Made by a program: the position numbers and the translations under genes. A stretch of DNA of 33,642 nucleotides, from assembly GCA_001179505.1 (NCBI GenBank), contig CDMY01000606.1, forward strand, positions 1-33,642, written 5' to 3'. A model generated the notes under the pieces. That model did not search any database. It saw only the letters and a list, made by a program, of their open reading frames with translations, and was not told the origin of the DNA. Positions 11,254 through 25,350 of the stretch are shown here, in pieces (position 1 is the stretch's first letter; every line of letters starts with the position of its first letter). This DNA comes from Vitrella brassicaformis. Taxonomy: Eukaryota; Sar; Vitrellaceae.

Positions 11254-11918
11254 TCACAAACATATCGAACACCGGTACGACACACCCCACCAGGTCAGTC
11301 AACGAACGGATGCCGTGCCCTCCCGGTGTGTGCGTCGGTGTTCAGGAGGATACCTGTAGCTGGGTCGCATTCAACTGGCGCCATAGATAGCTGCTGATGA
11401 TCCCCATCCAGGCTGGCTGTGGTCTGAGGGGTTGGGGTAGGTCTGTGCGTCGGGCCTGTCTGCCGAGCTATGTGCGTGTCTAGCTGTCTCTCCCCCTCCC
11501 TCTACCCTGTCGATGTATACCGATGGATGGCTGGCTGACTTTGTCCGGTGTGTCGATGCATGTATTCTCTGATGCGCGTGACATTGCCCAGTATGCATGA
11601 GTGTGTGAATAGTACTAACCGTCCTTTCGTGTCAAATCCCATCAAAACGTGCCTCATTTCATTTGGCCCCATGGTCGTGTCAGTCAATGTGTCCAGCGAC
11701 GAGTCAGATTCCATCAAGACACGGCCGGCCATCGGGCAACAGGCTGGCCATTTCAACGCGATGCTCGTCGAGTCAGTCAGCCACACATCCGTATGCCTTT
11801 GTATTGCGTCTCTGCCTCTCGCCAGCTAGCTACACATACAGACATTCACACACTAGGAATGCACGCATCTACGCATCTACGCGTCATGGAGGAAGCGGCC
11901 GTCTGTCTAGCTATCTGT
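11254..11918. other. Spacer, nothing recognised
   Basis: About 660 bases between the 3' ends of copy B and the importin-alpha remnant, which converge. Short open frames at 11548-11829 and 11649-12161 overlap each other and show no family features. GGATGCCGTGCCCTC near 11308 also occurs just after copy A near 8197. Confidence 0.45.
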
Positions 11919-13978
11919 CTACTCCTCCTGGTCCGCGCCATTGCCATACAGCTGGCCGTCTGCCTCCTCGTCGCCATCGCTGTCGCCATCGCTGTCGCTG
12001 CCGCTGTCGCTGTCGCTAACGTGGGTGGCCCGGTCATCCTCACCCCCACCAGGCTCAGGGACCACGTGAATCACACCCGCCTGAATCAAGGCCTCCAGAC
12101 GCTGTGCGTCGACGCGAGCTGTGAAGTGGTCAATGTGGATCGCCATTGTCTGAATGAATGAACCCAAGAGCACACAAGAGACAGACAACACACTGACAGT
12201 GTGTGTTCGCGTGGTGTCCCATACACACACGGTGCCGTGCAGGCAGGCAGGCCACCTGCTCTGCGATGTTCCCGTCAGTCCTTGTGTGCCTGCAGCTCGA
12301 CCAACTTGTCCACATCGCCGGCCTGCAAGGAGGTCAGAGCAAGGTAGACAGCCGTGTGAATGAATGGTACCCGCTGTCCGTCGCTCTCTCTCTCGTCCAC
12401 TCACCTGCTCAATTTGTGGGTGGTAGGGGTTGTCGGGGAGGCCCTCATCCAATTGGCCTGCTTCTGCCGACCCGCACTGCACACACCCAGACAACACACA
12501 TCGGCAGCACACAACTGGTAGGGGGGCTAGCGATGGACATGTACTTCCGTGTAGTGGACCTAACTTAGCATCTGCCACAGCACGTGCCACAGCATCCTGA
12601 GCGTGATACCCGTGGAGGCATTGTGGTTGCTGTCCTTATTGAGCAGGCCAAGAGGGGCGCTGAATTCCCCCACACTCAGCCACATGCTCAATCTGCACAA
12701 ACGGATACGCAATCAGACACGTCAATGTGGGGCTATGTGCGGTGTGTGTCTTGGAGATCGCTGGCTCCCATACGCACCTGTCGCTGTGATCCTCGGGCTA
12801 CAATTCTTCCGATGGTCCTTGCTGCCGTGCCGGAAAGCTCCGCGCTGACCGCCGCGTCGACGAGCAGAGGAAATAAATCAGGATCGATGACAGCCTGCAG
12901 GTGAGCAGGACTACCTGCACCCAAGCGGTCCACACCAAACAGCACAGCACCTTACTCGTGACGCCGCAGGATGGCATGTGTGTGGCCGTCTTACCTCCAG
13001 TTACGAACGCCATCGTCAGGCATCCGGTGAGTCTCATTTGTGGCTCAGCTGACTGCCACGGCGGCACACTCGACCAACATATCACGGTCGGCATCGGTAC
13101 CTATGAGGGCCAGGGAATCACCAATCAGAGGCAAGCAGGGCGTATACAGCGATCAGCCGTGGAGGCAGCCAAAGGTGGCGGTTCGTCCCCGCACTGACCT
13201 TGGCCCTCGATACACGCCCAGGCACACAACTCCGCCACGTACCCCCATCACCCGAACACGGTCGCCCTCATCAGTCGCACTGGTGAAACTTGCCAGTATG
13301 GGCACGAAGGGCGCCAGCTTGGCCAGTGGAGGCAGGGGCGGCCGGACACTCCACAGGGTGAAGAGCAGCTGGACACCTCTGGCGAGCACCTTGATGCTGC
13401 TGCTCTCGCGCATCGCCTTCAGCAGCGGCTCCAGGACGCCTGCGGCCGCCACAACGGCATCGCGACCGGTCACTGATCCCTTCGTGACGTTGCACAGCGC
13501 CTCGATGGCCTCTGTACGCACATCATCATCGGGTGACGACACGAGCTGCACCAGCGGCGGGACCGCACTGGCATCCACCACGCCCGCGGCATGACGCAGC
13601 GCCAGTCTGCTAAGGAGTCTGCCACACTCTCCAGCTCCTCGCGCCCGCTCAGCTGCTCGACCAAGACAGGCACCACAACGACGTCGACGGCCTTCTGCTC
13701 CATTGTGGAGGCCATGTGGTTGATGCTCAACAGGCGGAGAAGCTGATACATGGCGCGGGACCAGAGTTGCTGATCGCTCGCCGACGCCGTCAGGTGGCAG
13801 ATGTCGGTCATGACGGCGGTGATCTCGGTCTCGACGGCATCCAGCCCTCGCTGGTGGACGGCCTGGTCGTAGGCGCCTTGGTGTGGATGGCATCGACCAA
13901 TTTGCCCGCCTTGACCCGCACTGCTTGGGGCGACGGATGGTCATCTTTGGCCTCGGCTGTGCCGCCCGCCGACTCCAT
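11919..13978 (-). pseudogene. Decayed importin-alpha (karyopherin alpha) gene
   Basis: Minus-strand pieces match armadillo repeats of importin-alpha, the adaptor that carries NLS cargo into the nucleus. In order: MESAGGTAEAKDDHPSPQ start (13978), QLLRLLSINH and VVVPVLVEQLSG, then ASAVPPLVQLVSSPDDDVRT, EAIEALCNVTKGS, AAGVLEPLLKAM and PPLPPLAKLAPFVPILASF, a PDLFPLLVDA repeat at 12778-12940, IEHVAECGGI, APLGLL, QLDEGLPDNP and AGDVDKLVELQAH. The last exon (12149-11919) adds an acidic DSDSGSDSDGD tail. Several splice sites survive (12403-12404, 12323, 12477, 12776-12777). The reading frame is broken in at least five places: near 13870-13885, 13605-13612, 13045-13060, 12655-12665 and 12276-12286. 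The N-terminal basic IBB domain is not recognisable. Sequencing indels are an alternative, but the neighbouring genes have clean frames. Confidence 0.7.
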
Positions 13979-14150
13979 TGCCTCACAGCTGCAAAGACCG
14001 ACACACAGACATACACGCGCAGAATGGTCCGTGCCTGCTCCGATGTCACGACTCACACCTGCAGAAGAAATGACACAGATCAGGGCTGCCCGTGGATGCT
14101 TTCTGCATGGCTGCTCACTCACTGACAGAGATCTCCTCCAGCCCAACGAG

Positions 14151-16805
14151 ATGCGAATTGACTCGAGTGGCCGATGCCGCAATTGGGGCCAAGCTACTAG
14201 CACTCCCTTCGGTTCCGTTGCGGGGCTCATGGGCTTTTACATGCATTTCAACGTAACGAGTCCCGCCCGACGGAGAATGACCGAGAACACTGTTTGTCCT
14301 CTCTCACCCGTGCGGGGGACTGTGAGGGTCCTTCAAGAAGATGGCGATGAACCATGCAGTGATGTGTCTGATGTGCGCAGCAACTGGTCCCACCCCGGCC
14401 TTCGAACCAATCTGGTAGACGAACAGAACGACAATGAGGACAAGGGAGCAGCTGATGGCGGTCACGTTATGACCAACGCACAAGTGCGGGGGACTGCGAG
14501 ACTCTTTCAAGTGGATGGCGATGAACCATGCGATGTGAGCAGCAGCTCGTCCCTGCCCAGCCTTGGAAACAATCCGCTGGACGAACGACAGAATAGCAAC
14601 GAGGATAAGGGGGCAGCTGATGGCGACCACATCAACATCACAGCGTACCAGCACGGGGACGAAAGACGACGGGCGTCACTCAACTCAACCACAACCACCG
14701 CAACGGCAGGGCAGACAAACATCGCAGTCAACGACAGCAACAAGGCGGCCGGGAAGCAAGAGGAGGGCCGTGTGTTGCCTGGCGAGGAGCGAGCGATGGA
14801 TGCATTAGTTCGCGAGTTCCGTGAGGCGGCTGGCTATGATGCTGCTTACGAGGAATTCGACACGACGCTCGTGTACAGGACGGTGGCGGACCCCGACGGC
14901 AGAACACGAGAGGTGCTCGTGGGTGCACACTTTGCCCCCGAACCTCTGAGGATCACCGTCAGACGAGTTATGAAAGTCATCATGCGGCAGCTGGGGATGG
15001 CTCTTGGCATCGCGGCGCTTCTCGTTCTTTACACACTCGCTCTTCGGCAATTCGCATGCCGATCACTTTTCGACCTGGGTCCCGCTTTCGACGTCATCCG
15101 TCGTATTGTGGCATGCCCGGTAATCCTGTTCTACCTGCATATTACTGAGGGAGTGGATCTACGGATGATGCTCTCCAGGCTGAAGGAATGCCGGCTCATC
15201 TTCGCCGTTCTGATGATGGTGTCCATCCTGATTGCTGTCGCCCACCAAGCGCACGGGAAGGGAACTTGGAGGAGACGCATTATCACACCAATGTGGTGGA
15301 GCTGTATGATCATTTGCCCCTACCTCTACTTCCGCCAGGTGGCTGGATCCCAGGTGGCTGGATCCATAGGCATCAAGCACAAGCAGGAATATGCACTGAA
15401 AGGCACCATTGTCTTTGCGCTGAGCTTCACTTCGACCACGCTCCTAGAGACGATCTTCTTCCCCCTTGCAGCCGCTGCACATACCGATAAGAGACAACTT
15501 CATATAGCGGTCTCATTTGTCTTAATGTTCTTGCCGGTTGTATCACTGGTGAACAAGCTTATCAGATCAATTAAGGTACATATATAGCGAAGCCAGCCCA
15601 ATAATTCCGATATGTACACGTGCTTGTTCTCTCACACAGGAGGGCCCCCCAACCTTGAATTCTCACATGATAGTTGGGCCTGCGGTAATATACGTGGTGG
15701 CACCAAAATGCCTCCAAGCAGACATGGCGGGCTTAGATAGCAAGCTCATATACTCTATCTTGATTGCCCTGTAAGCTGGCTATAGACGAAAACATGAATG
15801 AGACATATTACTATTCATCGCTGTCCGCCTTCAGCCTGGATCTCATCACGGATATACTACTTCCATACTGTGCGTCAGCCATGTAGTAGTGGCATGTACA
15901 TATGAATGGACTTCTTGGATGCTTCTCTTTATAGCTGTCTATCCTCTCTTGGATGAATGCAGACATATTGCTCTACGTTTTCGCAAGAAGGTTCTTCATG
16001 AGCGGCCACTGCAACAGACCCAAACCCACTGCACAGCAGACAGCACAGGCAGGGACACCACAGGCGACGGACCCTCCTCCCTTTACTGACATCGCGACCG
16101 CTGCAGTTGACAATGCGATAAGCGATCGACCACTTAGACACAAAGACAACAACGCTTCAAGACTCCAGCACAGCGGGACGACGAGCAGTCACCTGAGGCG
16201 GCAGACCACATTAATGACAGCAGCCCTTTCCTTCATTAGCACGGAGCCAGCGACTGTCAACGTGCAGTCAGCTTTGGCGTCTCTGGAAGTCTCAGCTCGC
16301 TACCTCCGCACCCTGTCAGACCAAATCAGGCTGTACTCTCTCATCGAAGTCACCGGGCTGCTCTACACCAACCTGACTTTGTTAATTACTAACCAAATAA
16401 TGGGCACCGCGTCATCTCTCGCTTTTGTGCAAGGAATTGGGGGCCTGTTCGTGCTGGTCAGCATCGAATGCGCTTTCGAAGCGGTTCTCTTTCTCGTGAT
16501 GGTCCGATGGAACAACATCCCTCTGCTGTCATCCAGTTACGAGAAAGGCGTCACATGGTGCGGATTTTTTACGTGCTTATGGATGATGACCCGCGGGTAA
16601 GCTGCGATCGAGACACACACTATTATATGCTGCAAGAATGGACCCTTGTCTGCCTTTCCTGTCTGTCTGTCTGTCTGTATGTCTGTTCAGTGTGTCGCTT
16701 ATGATTCCGTATCTTGAAGTCTTTGTACTTCGTGGGGCGGATGCTGACAAGTGGGGCGAGCTTCAGCCTGAAGATGTGTGCCCATATTTCTCGTTTATTT
16801 TCTAA
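14151..16805 (+). CDS. Polytopic membrane protein, family unknown
   Basis: Five exons: 14151-15575, 15640-15770, 15835-15869, 15963-16596, 16691-16805. Phases agree at every junction and the protein is 779 residues. The first ~220 residues are hydrophilic and contain two copies of a ~50-residue block (RGTVRVLQEDGDEPC and RGTARLFQVDGDEPC, each followed by NEDKGAADG). Next comes a short soluble part and a run of hydrophobic segments, among them GMALGIAALLVLYTLAL, LIFAVLMMVSILIAVA, GTIVFALSFTSTTLLETIFF, IAVSFVLMFLPVVSLV, MIVGPAVIYVVAP, LIYSILIALLDLITDILLPY and GIGGLFVLVSIECAFEAVLF. I count about ten possible membrane spans, with a hydrophilic loop near residues 540-610. The tail is acidic (GADADKWGELQPEDVC). 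No conserved transporter or enzyme motif is recognised. Earlier in-frame ATG at 14070 and later at 14229 are alternative starts. The gene diverges from the importin-alpha remnant. Confidence 0.75.
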
Positions 16806-17315
16806 GGAGACACCGGCACCGTTCATTCGTTTGCTTACTCGGTGGTGTACAGGTGATTGGCCTTCTCTAGGCCGTCTACCTATAGTATGGGGACACACGA
16901 TGCGTGCTTGCTTCATTACTCGGTCAAATCAACCCCAAATCACCTCCATCCGCCCCCTGCTCATCCGGTTCATCAAAAACCCTACGTTGGACGCACTGCA
17001 GCCCTTATAGCGAGCTTTTGGGCGAGCTATCAGGGTTACAAGTGCACGCAATGTGTACACAATACAGCTGCAGCAACACAGACACAATGACATGTGTCTG
17101 TGCGGGCGAGGGGCGTGCTGTCTCTCTGTCTCCGCGTGAGTGTGTGTGTTCAAGCTGACTTTGAGCAGCTACGGCGAGTCAGTCGCTGTTGTCTGAATCT
17201 CTAATGACTCCTCGCGCCAGTGCAGGCTTGGCCAAGGCGTCTTCCCGGTCAGAAGATATAAGAACAACGCAGCACACTCGTCGGTGCACTCTAGACAGAC
17301 AGACAGACAGACAGT

Positions 17316-17346
<31 letters not shown>

Positions 17347-17369
17347 GCAGACAGACAGGCAGACAGGCC
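16806..17369. other. Spacer ending in a CAGA tract
   Basis: No supported gene. It contains the 3' flank of the membrane-protein gene and ends in a long CAGA/CAGG repeat. Confidence 0.45.
17293..17367. repeat. (AGAC)n microsatellite
   Basis: About 75 bases of AGAC units with a few interruptions (TCAG, AAAC, AGGC). Confidence 0.9.
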
Positions 17370-17700
17370 GCTCCGATGCAGCCAGCCATTCTTGCCAGCT
17401 TGTTTTGGTTTTTGCACCAGGAGTGGCGGCAGAGCGGATAATTGCCAGCGCCTTCTGAAGCTTGTGTGTGTTCTGGCCGGGCGTCTTGACCAGCATCACC
17501 AGCACACAGACACACTCCAGCAGAGGGAATGACGGCAGCAGTCGATTGTTGGTGAGCAGCTGCAAGCCTGCATCAGCAGCGCACCGCAGTTCTCGAGGAC
17601 TTCGACCTGCGCCTCAACGGGACCACCCTGATTGTTGCAAAGCCTCTCCAGCAGAATGGCTTCGCACGCCGCTGCCGAGTACCTGGCCCTGTGCTACAGG
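17370..17700 (-). pseudogene. Possible decayed coding remnant, helical-repeat-like
   Basis: On the minus strand two overlapping frames look protein-like. One (about 17700-17560) reads EAILLERLCNNQGG and EVLENCGALLMQA. The other (17565-17370) reads LQLLTNNRLLPSFPLLECV, VMLVKTPG and KLQKALAIIRSAATPG. Joined, they would make a helix-rich stretch of about 100 residues, but a frame change separates them, and I see no start or intact gene. It may be a remnant of an ARM/HEAT-type gene. The evidence is weak: the family is not identified, and chance open frames in GC-rich DNA are a real alternative. Confidence 0.25.
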
Positions 17701-17840
17701 AAGGAGGCCACGCAGCAGCAGACTACCGCTGGACGACAGCAGCATGACAAGAGAGTGGGGACGCCGCCGGCGTCTATCAACTGGGGATCCGGATCCACTA
17801 CCCGACGAGGTGCGGCGAAAAGCTGGTGCTTCGGCCGGCG

Positions 17841-18020
17841 AGCTGGCCCTCCACTCAGAAAGCTGGCCCTCCACTCAGAAAGCTGGCCAGACACACAGAA
17901 AGCCAGCCAGCGCCACGGAAAGCCAGCTTTGCAGGCAGAAGGCCAGTTTATTAAACGGAAAGCCAGCTTTCCAAGTGGAAAGCCAGCTCTCCAGGCGGAA
18001 AGCTGGCTCAAAATCGGCGG
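17841..18020. repeat. 20-base minisatellite, nine units
   Basis: Nine consecutive units of exactly 20 bases. The first two are identical (AGCTGGCCCTCCACTCAGAA). Later units vary in the middle but keep the AGC[TGG/CAG]C head and a GAA or similar tail. Heads switch from AGCTGGC to AGCCAGC, which are near reverse complements. Both plus-strand frames over it are open and would give repetitive Lys/Ser/Gln/Trp-rich peptides, but 20 is not a multiple of three and no gene is supported here. Confidence 0.9.
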
Positions 18021-18257
18021 TTTTGGACAAGCAGAAGGACCGGAGGAGCTCTCTCGTTCACGAAGCACATTTGCTTGTCTTCTGCCTCCCTGCCTCGTTC
18101 GAGATAAATGGAACATCCGGCGGGAGATCTCAGCTGCCGCACACCCCCACACACAGCGGGAGTGCCGTCCGGGCCGAGTGGACAGGATGAGCGAATTCTT
18201 CGACGTCTGCGAGCTTGACCCGTGTCATTGAAGGCCTCCCTGTGTCGTGTGGGCGCG

Positions 18258-19694
18258 ATGATGCTGGATCAGCAGGAGCAGCAACCACAGCAGCATCCCT
18301 TCGCGTACATCTTCGTTGGCCGGCGCACCATCTACCTCCTCAGCCTCACAGACATACTCCAGCTGAAAGCCACCTGCACATGCCTCAGAGGTCTCTTCGG
18401 AGCGGCCCAGCTGAGAGATCGGCTCCGCCACTCTGTCGACTCACAGGCGGGGCTGCGGCGGGTGGTCAACGGGCAGCAAGTGCAGCTGGTGCGGTTCGAC
18501 GATGACCAGTTCGGCGTGTGTAATCTGCTGGCGGCTGTGTGTGTGATGGAGGAGGGAGAGTGGGTGGAGATCGGCGAGGTGATTGAGCTGGCGGGGCAGT
18601 GCGGCCACTGTGAGCTGTCTGTCATCCTCACAGCCGATGACATCCACACACACATCAACAAGACGGTAAGACACACGCAGAGGGGAGGGGAGAGAACAGA
18701 GAGGCCTCATTCCTGTCTGTCTGTGTGTGTGTGTGTGTGTGGTGTAGGCGTATGGATCGTTAGCTCGTGTGTTGGCGCAGCTGATGGTGGTCGGCCGCCA
18801 CATAGACTTCGGTTGCTGGGGCCGCCTGCAGACCTTCCGCCGCAATGGTAGGGTGCTGGCCATCGAGGACTGGTCCGGCTTCCGGCTGGACGTCGACCCG
18901 CCCCTCCCCGCCGGCCATCTGTATCAGCAGCATCGACTAGAGCATGACCCACCGGTGAAAAACCGCATCGACCACATCGACGGCGGATGGCTGTCGAGCT
19001 GGCCGTCCACCGATGCGTCGGTGTCGTCATTCGCCAAGCGTGTGATCCTCGACACCTTCACATGGACTCCCCAGATCCCTTGCACATCGATACTCCTCAA
19101 CAGGTGACACACCAATGGCACCAGTGGGTGCGTGTGTGATTGTGTGTGTGTGGTTGGTTCAGGCGTGTTGGAGGCGGCCGTCTGAATGGCCTCCTCACCC
19201 AGTCGCCCCACACACCGGTGGCCGGATGCACCAGCACATTCAGCTGTGGCGACGGTTATGTGCGAGTTCTGGTGCTCACCGACAGCAGCCACGACTTCGT
19301 CGCGTGGATTACCATTGCGGATCAGGGAAACGACAATGGTCAGGCCGACAGACAGGCAGCTCTGCTGGTAAAGTGTCATCAGTGTTTTCTGTGTGTCATT
19401 GTGTGCAGTGAGGGTTAGTGTCGAGACGACCGAAGTTCCTGTGTGCGCGAGTGGTGCTTTCAAGGACCGCTTCCCCGTGACCCCTCAGCTGGCCCGTGTG
19501 GCGTTGGGGCGAGTGGCGCCATACGTCTTCGACGGACAAGTAGCCGATGACAGCGACGATGATAGCGATGATGGTACGCACACACATGGTGGCCATGGAT
19601 GGATGGCATTTCTTCTCTGTCTGTCTTTGGCTGTGGTGTAGATTCCGACGCCCATGGCGGCGGTTGGGAGGATATGGATGACGACAGCGAGTGA
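18258..19694 (+). CDS. Repeat-family copy C, the intact member (F-box-like N-terminus, acidic C-terminus)
   Basis: Five exons: 18258-18665, 18748-19103, 19163-19338, 19409-19573, 19642-19694. Phases agree and the protein is 385 residues. A Gln-rich start is followed by HPFAYIFVGRRTIYLLSLTD and ILQLKATCTCLRGLFGAAQL, which resembles an F-box helix region. QVQLVRFDDD, LLAAVCVMEEGEW and ILTADDIHTHINKT end exon 1. Exon 2 holds ARVLAQLMVVGRHIDFG, GFRLDVDPPLPAGHLYQQHR and ASVSSFAKRVIL. Exons 3 and 4 hold SPHTPVAGCTSTFS, VLVLTDSSHDFVAW and FKDRFPVTPQLARVALGRVA. The tail is DDSDDDSDDG plus GGGWEDMDDDSE. Trp is present where copy A has a stop, and exon 3 keeps the length lost in copy B. The start is set at the first of two adjacent ATGs. 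No catalytic motif is seen and the biochemical role is unknown. If the F-box reading is right it would be a substrate adaptor, but that is only a guess. Confidence 0.78.
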
Positions 19695-20450
19695 GAGGAC
19701 AGCCGAGGTACGCAGCCATACACACGACACACAGGCCTGCACGTCGACCTGCGTCACATTCTGTGTGTGTGTGTGTGTGTGGTGCCTTCGGCAGGTGACC
19801 GCGGCGTAGCTGAGGCGGAGAGCGGCGACTGATCGATCCATCAGTCAGTAGTACTGGTGGTTGAGTGTGTGTGTCTGCCGTCAGGAGGGTATCTTTGGCT
19901 GCTGGCCGTCGTCAGTTATCTCTGTAGCGGATCCGTGACTCTGTCGACCAGCTGCTGATGTGTTAGTTACCGAATGTCTGGCTTGGCTCTGATGGTTGCG
20001 TGAGTCGGTCTATGGCTTCGCCTTTTTCTCCTTGGGTCTCTGTTCTCTATTTATGGTCCTCCCTCCCTCCGTCTATATCTGTGTGTGTCTGTCGGTTTGG
20101 GTGCGGTCCGCCGCGCTTCGGATGTGTGCGTTGTGCTGCATGGCTGGCTCACCACCTGCCGGATCTCTCTCTCGATGACTGCCTGGTTGACTGTGTCTGC
20201 TTGTGTGTGCCGTGACGGACATGTCAACTGAATGCTTCAACGACAATGAAACCTGCACGCAGGCAGGGAGGCAGGCAGGTAGCGTCACGCTGTCGTCAAA
20301 AGCATCGGACCAATCTGAAGCAATCAGTCTCAAGTCAAGTCAACTTCTGCCTTAACGATATGGCCGCCTCCAGCCATCACAACAACAACACAAATGCCCT
20401 CATGCCCCGCAGCCCCCTATATCTCATGCAGGCGTCTGTTTGCCGATCGG
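19695..20450. other. Spacer between convergent genes
   Basis: About 750 bases between the 3' ends of copy C and the minus-strand gene at 20451-21512. It contains TG-rich tracts and acidic-looking GGTACGC..GCAG patches near 19708-19800 that may be leftover 3' exons like those of copy B. No supported gene. Confidence 0.45.
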
Positions 20451-24151
<3,701 letters not shown>

Positions 24152-25276
24152 TGGTTGACAAGATGGATGGGCGGAGGTGTGCTCGTGCTTTCGGTGGGTG
24201 TGGGCGGTTTTATCTCTCTGCCTATATGTGTGTGTGGCGTTGTGGTGGGGGGGCGTTGGGTGGGTCGTTTTATGTCTATGGATGTCCATGTGAGTGGTGC
24301 GTCTGCGCGTTCGTCTGGTGAGGTGTCTGCGTGAAAGTGTGCTCTGTGTGTGGCGAGCTGTGTGGCTGACAATTTCTCCCGCGCCTCTGGCTGGCTGGCC
24401 GTTGGGCAGGGGAGGCGATGGCAGACGGTGAGGTAGCTCACCATAAGGTCGACGTCTTGATCTGGGCATCTGAGGACTGCATGAGTGACGTATGTGATGT
24501 GAGCGATGTGATCTGTGCCCTCTCCTGGCTGTGTCTTGTCGCGTAGGTCTTGTGCTCTGGAGGCGTCCTCCCCGCAGTTTCTTCTCTGCGTGGAGGACAC
24601 CTGCGAAGCGTGCGACCGACGCGACAAGACGCACCAGCGGCTGTGTTGTCTGTCTCATGGTGCGTGTGTGTTGGCAGATGCATGTGTGTGTGTGTGTGTG
24701 GATGGATGGACGACGGGATTGATGCGATGACATTTTTCGGCCTCTCCGATTTCAATTTAAGTTTTTGCAGTGAAACCACACGGATGGATGCAGTCCTAGC
24801 CAGCCGCGTGACAGACTTCTCACGCACACGGCGCCAAAGCCGCCCCATCAATGTACAAGTGTGTCAATAAGCTGATGTCTAATGAGGCGCAAGCCATCGG
24901 ATAAACACCCAGACACCCAGACAGAGGAAACGAGCCCAGGGAGAGCGTCAGAACACAAGACAGCTACATAGGGAGACACAGACAGCTACAGAGAGACAGC
25001 AGAGCAACTAGACAGACAGGCACCACTAAGGTGTATGTCGACTAATTCAGATGGATTGATGGATGGATGAGCGGCACACCATGCAACGCAGCCATAAAAT
25101 TCGGGTGTGTGTGAATGTCAGTACTGCGGTACGCACACACCACACAATGACAAGCACACAGCAAGCTCACACGCATCGCATACAGTGCACAGACCAAACG
25201 CACGGAGGCTCCACGCCGATTAGTCCTGACATAACAATCAGAAGACATTCTCACCGATGCACTTGCGTGTATGCGC

Positions 25277-25311
<35 letters not shown>

Positions 25312-25350
25312 TGTGCGCGTGTGTTTAGCTGACCTGTGGCGGCCGCGCAT
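24152..25350. other. Spacer, no supported gene
   Basis: About 1.2 kb between the convergent 3' ends of KARI and the MYND remnant. Overlapping open frames (for example 24430-24850, both strands) show no family features. It holds TG and CT runs, notably (CT)n(TG)n near 25275-25323. Confidence 0.45.

Noticed and set aside
11649-12161. 170-residue plus-strand open frame with Ala/Val-rich repeats
   Set aside because: It is the complement of the acidic Ser/Asp tail of the importin-alpha remnant, so the repeats are a shadow of GAC/AGC codons.
13153-14049. 298-residue minus-strand open frame as one gene
   Set aside because: Only the part below about 13605 matches importin-alpha. Its upstream part is Arg-rich noise in the wrong frame, while the matching upstream pieces lie in other frames.
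17462-18190. 242-residue plus-strand frame (and 17632-18231) as a repeat protein
   Set aside because: Much of it is the 20-base minisatellite translated, and the unit length is not a multiple of three. There is no family match or supporting splice pattern.
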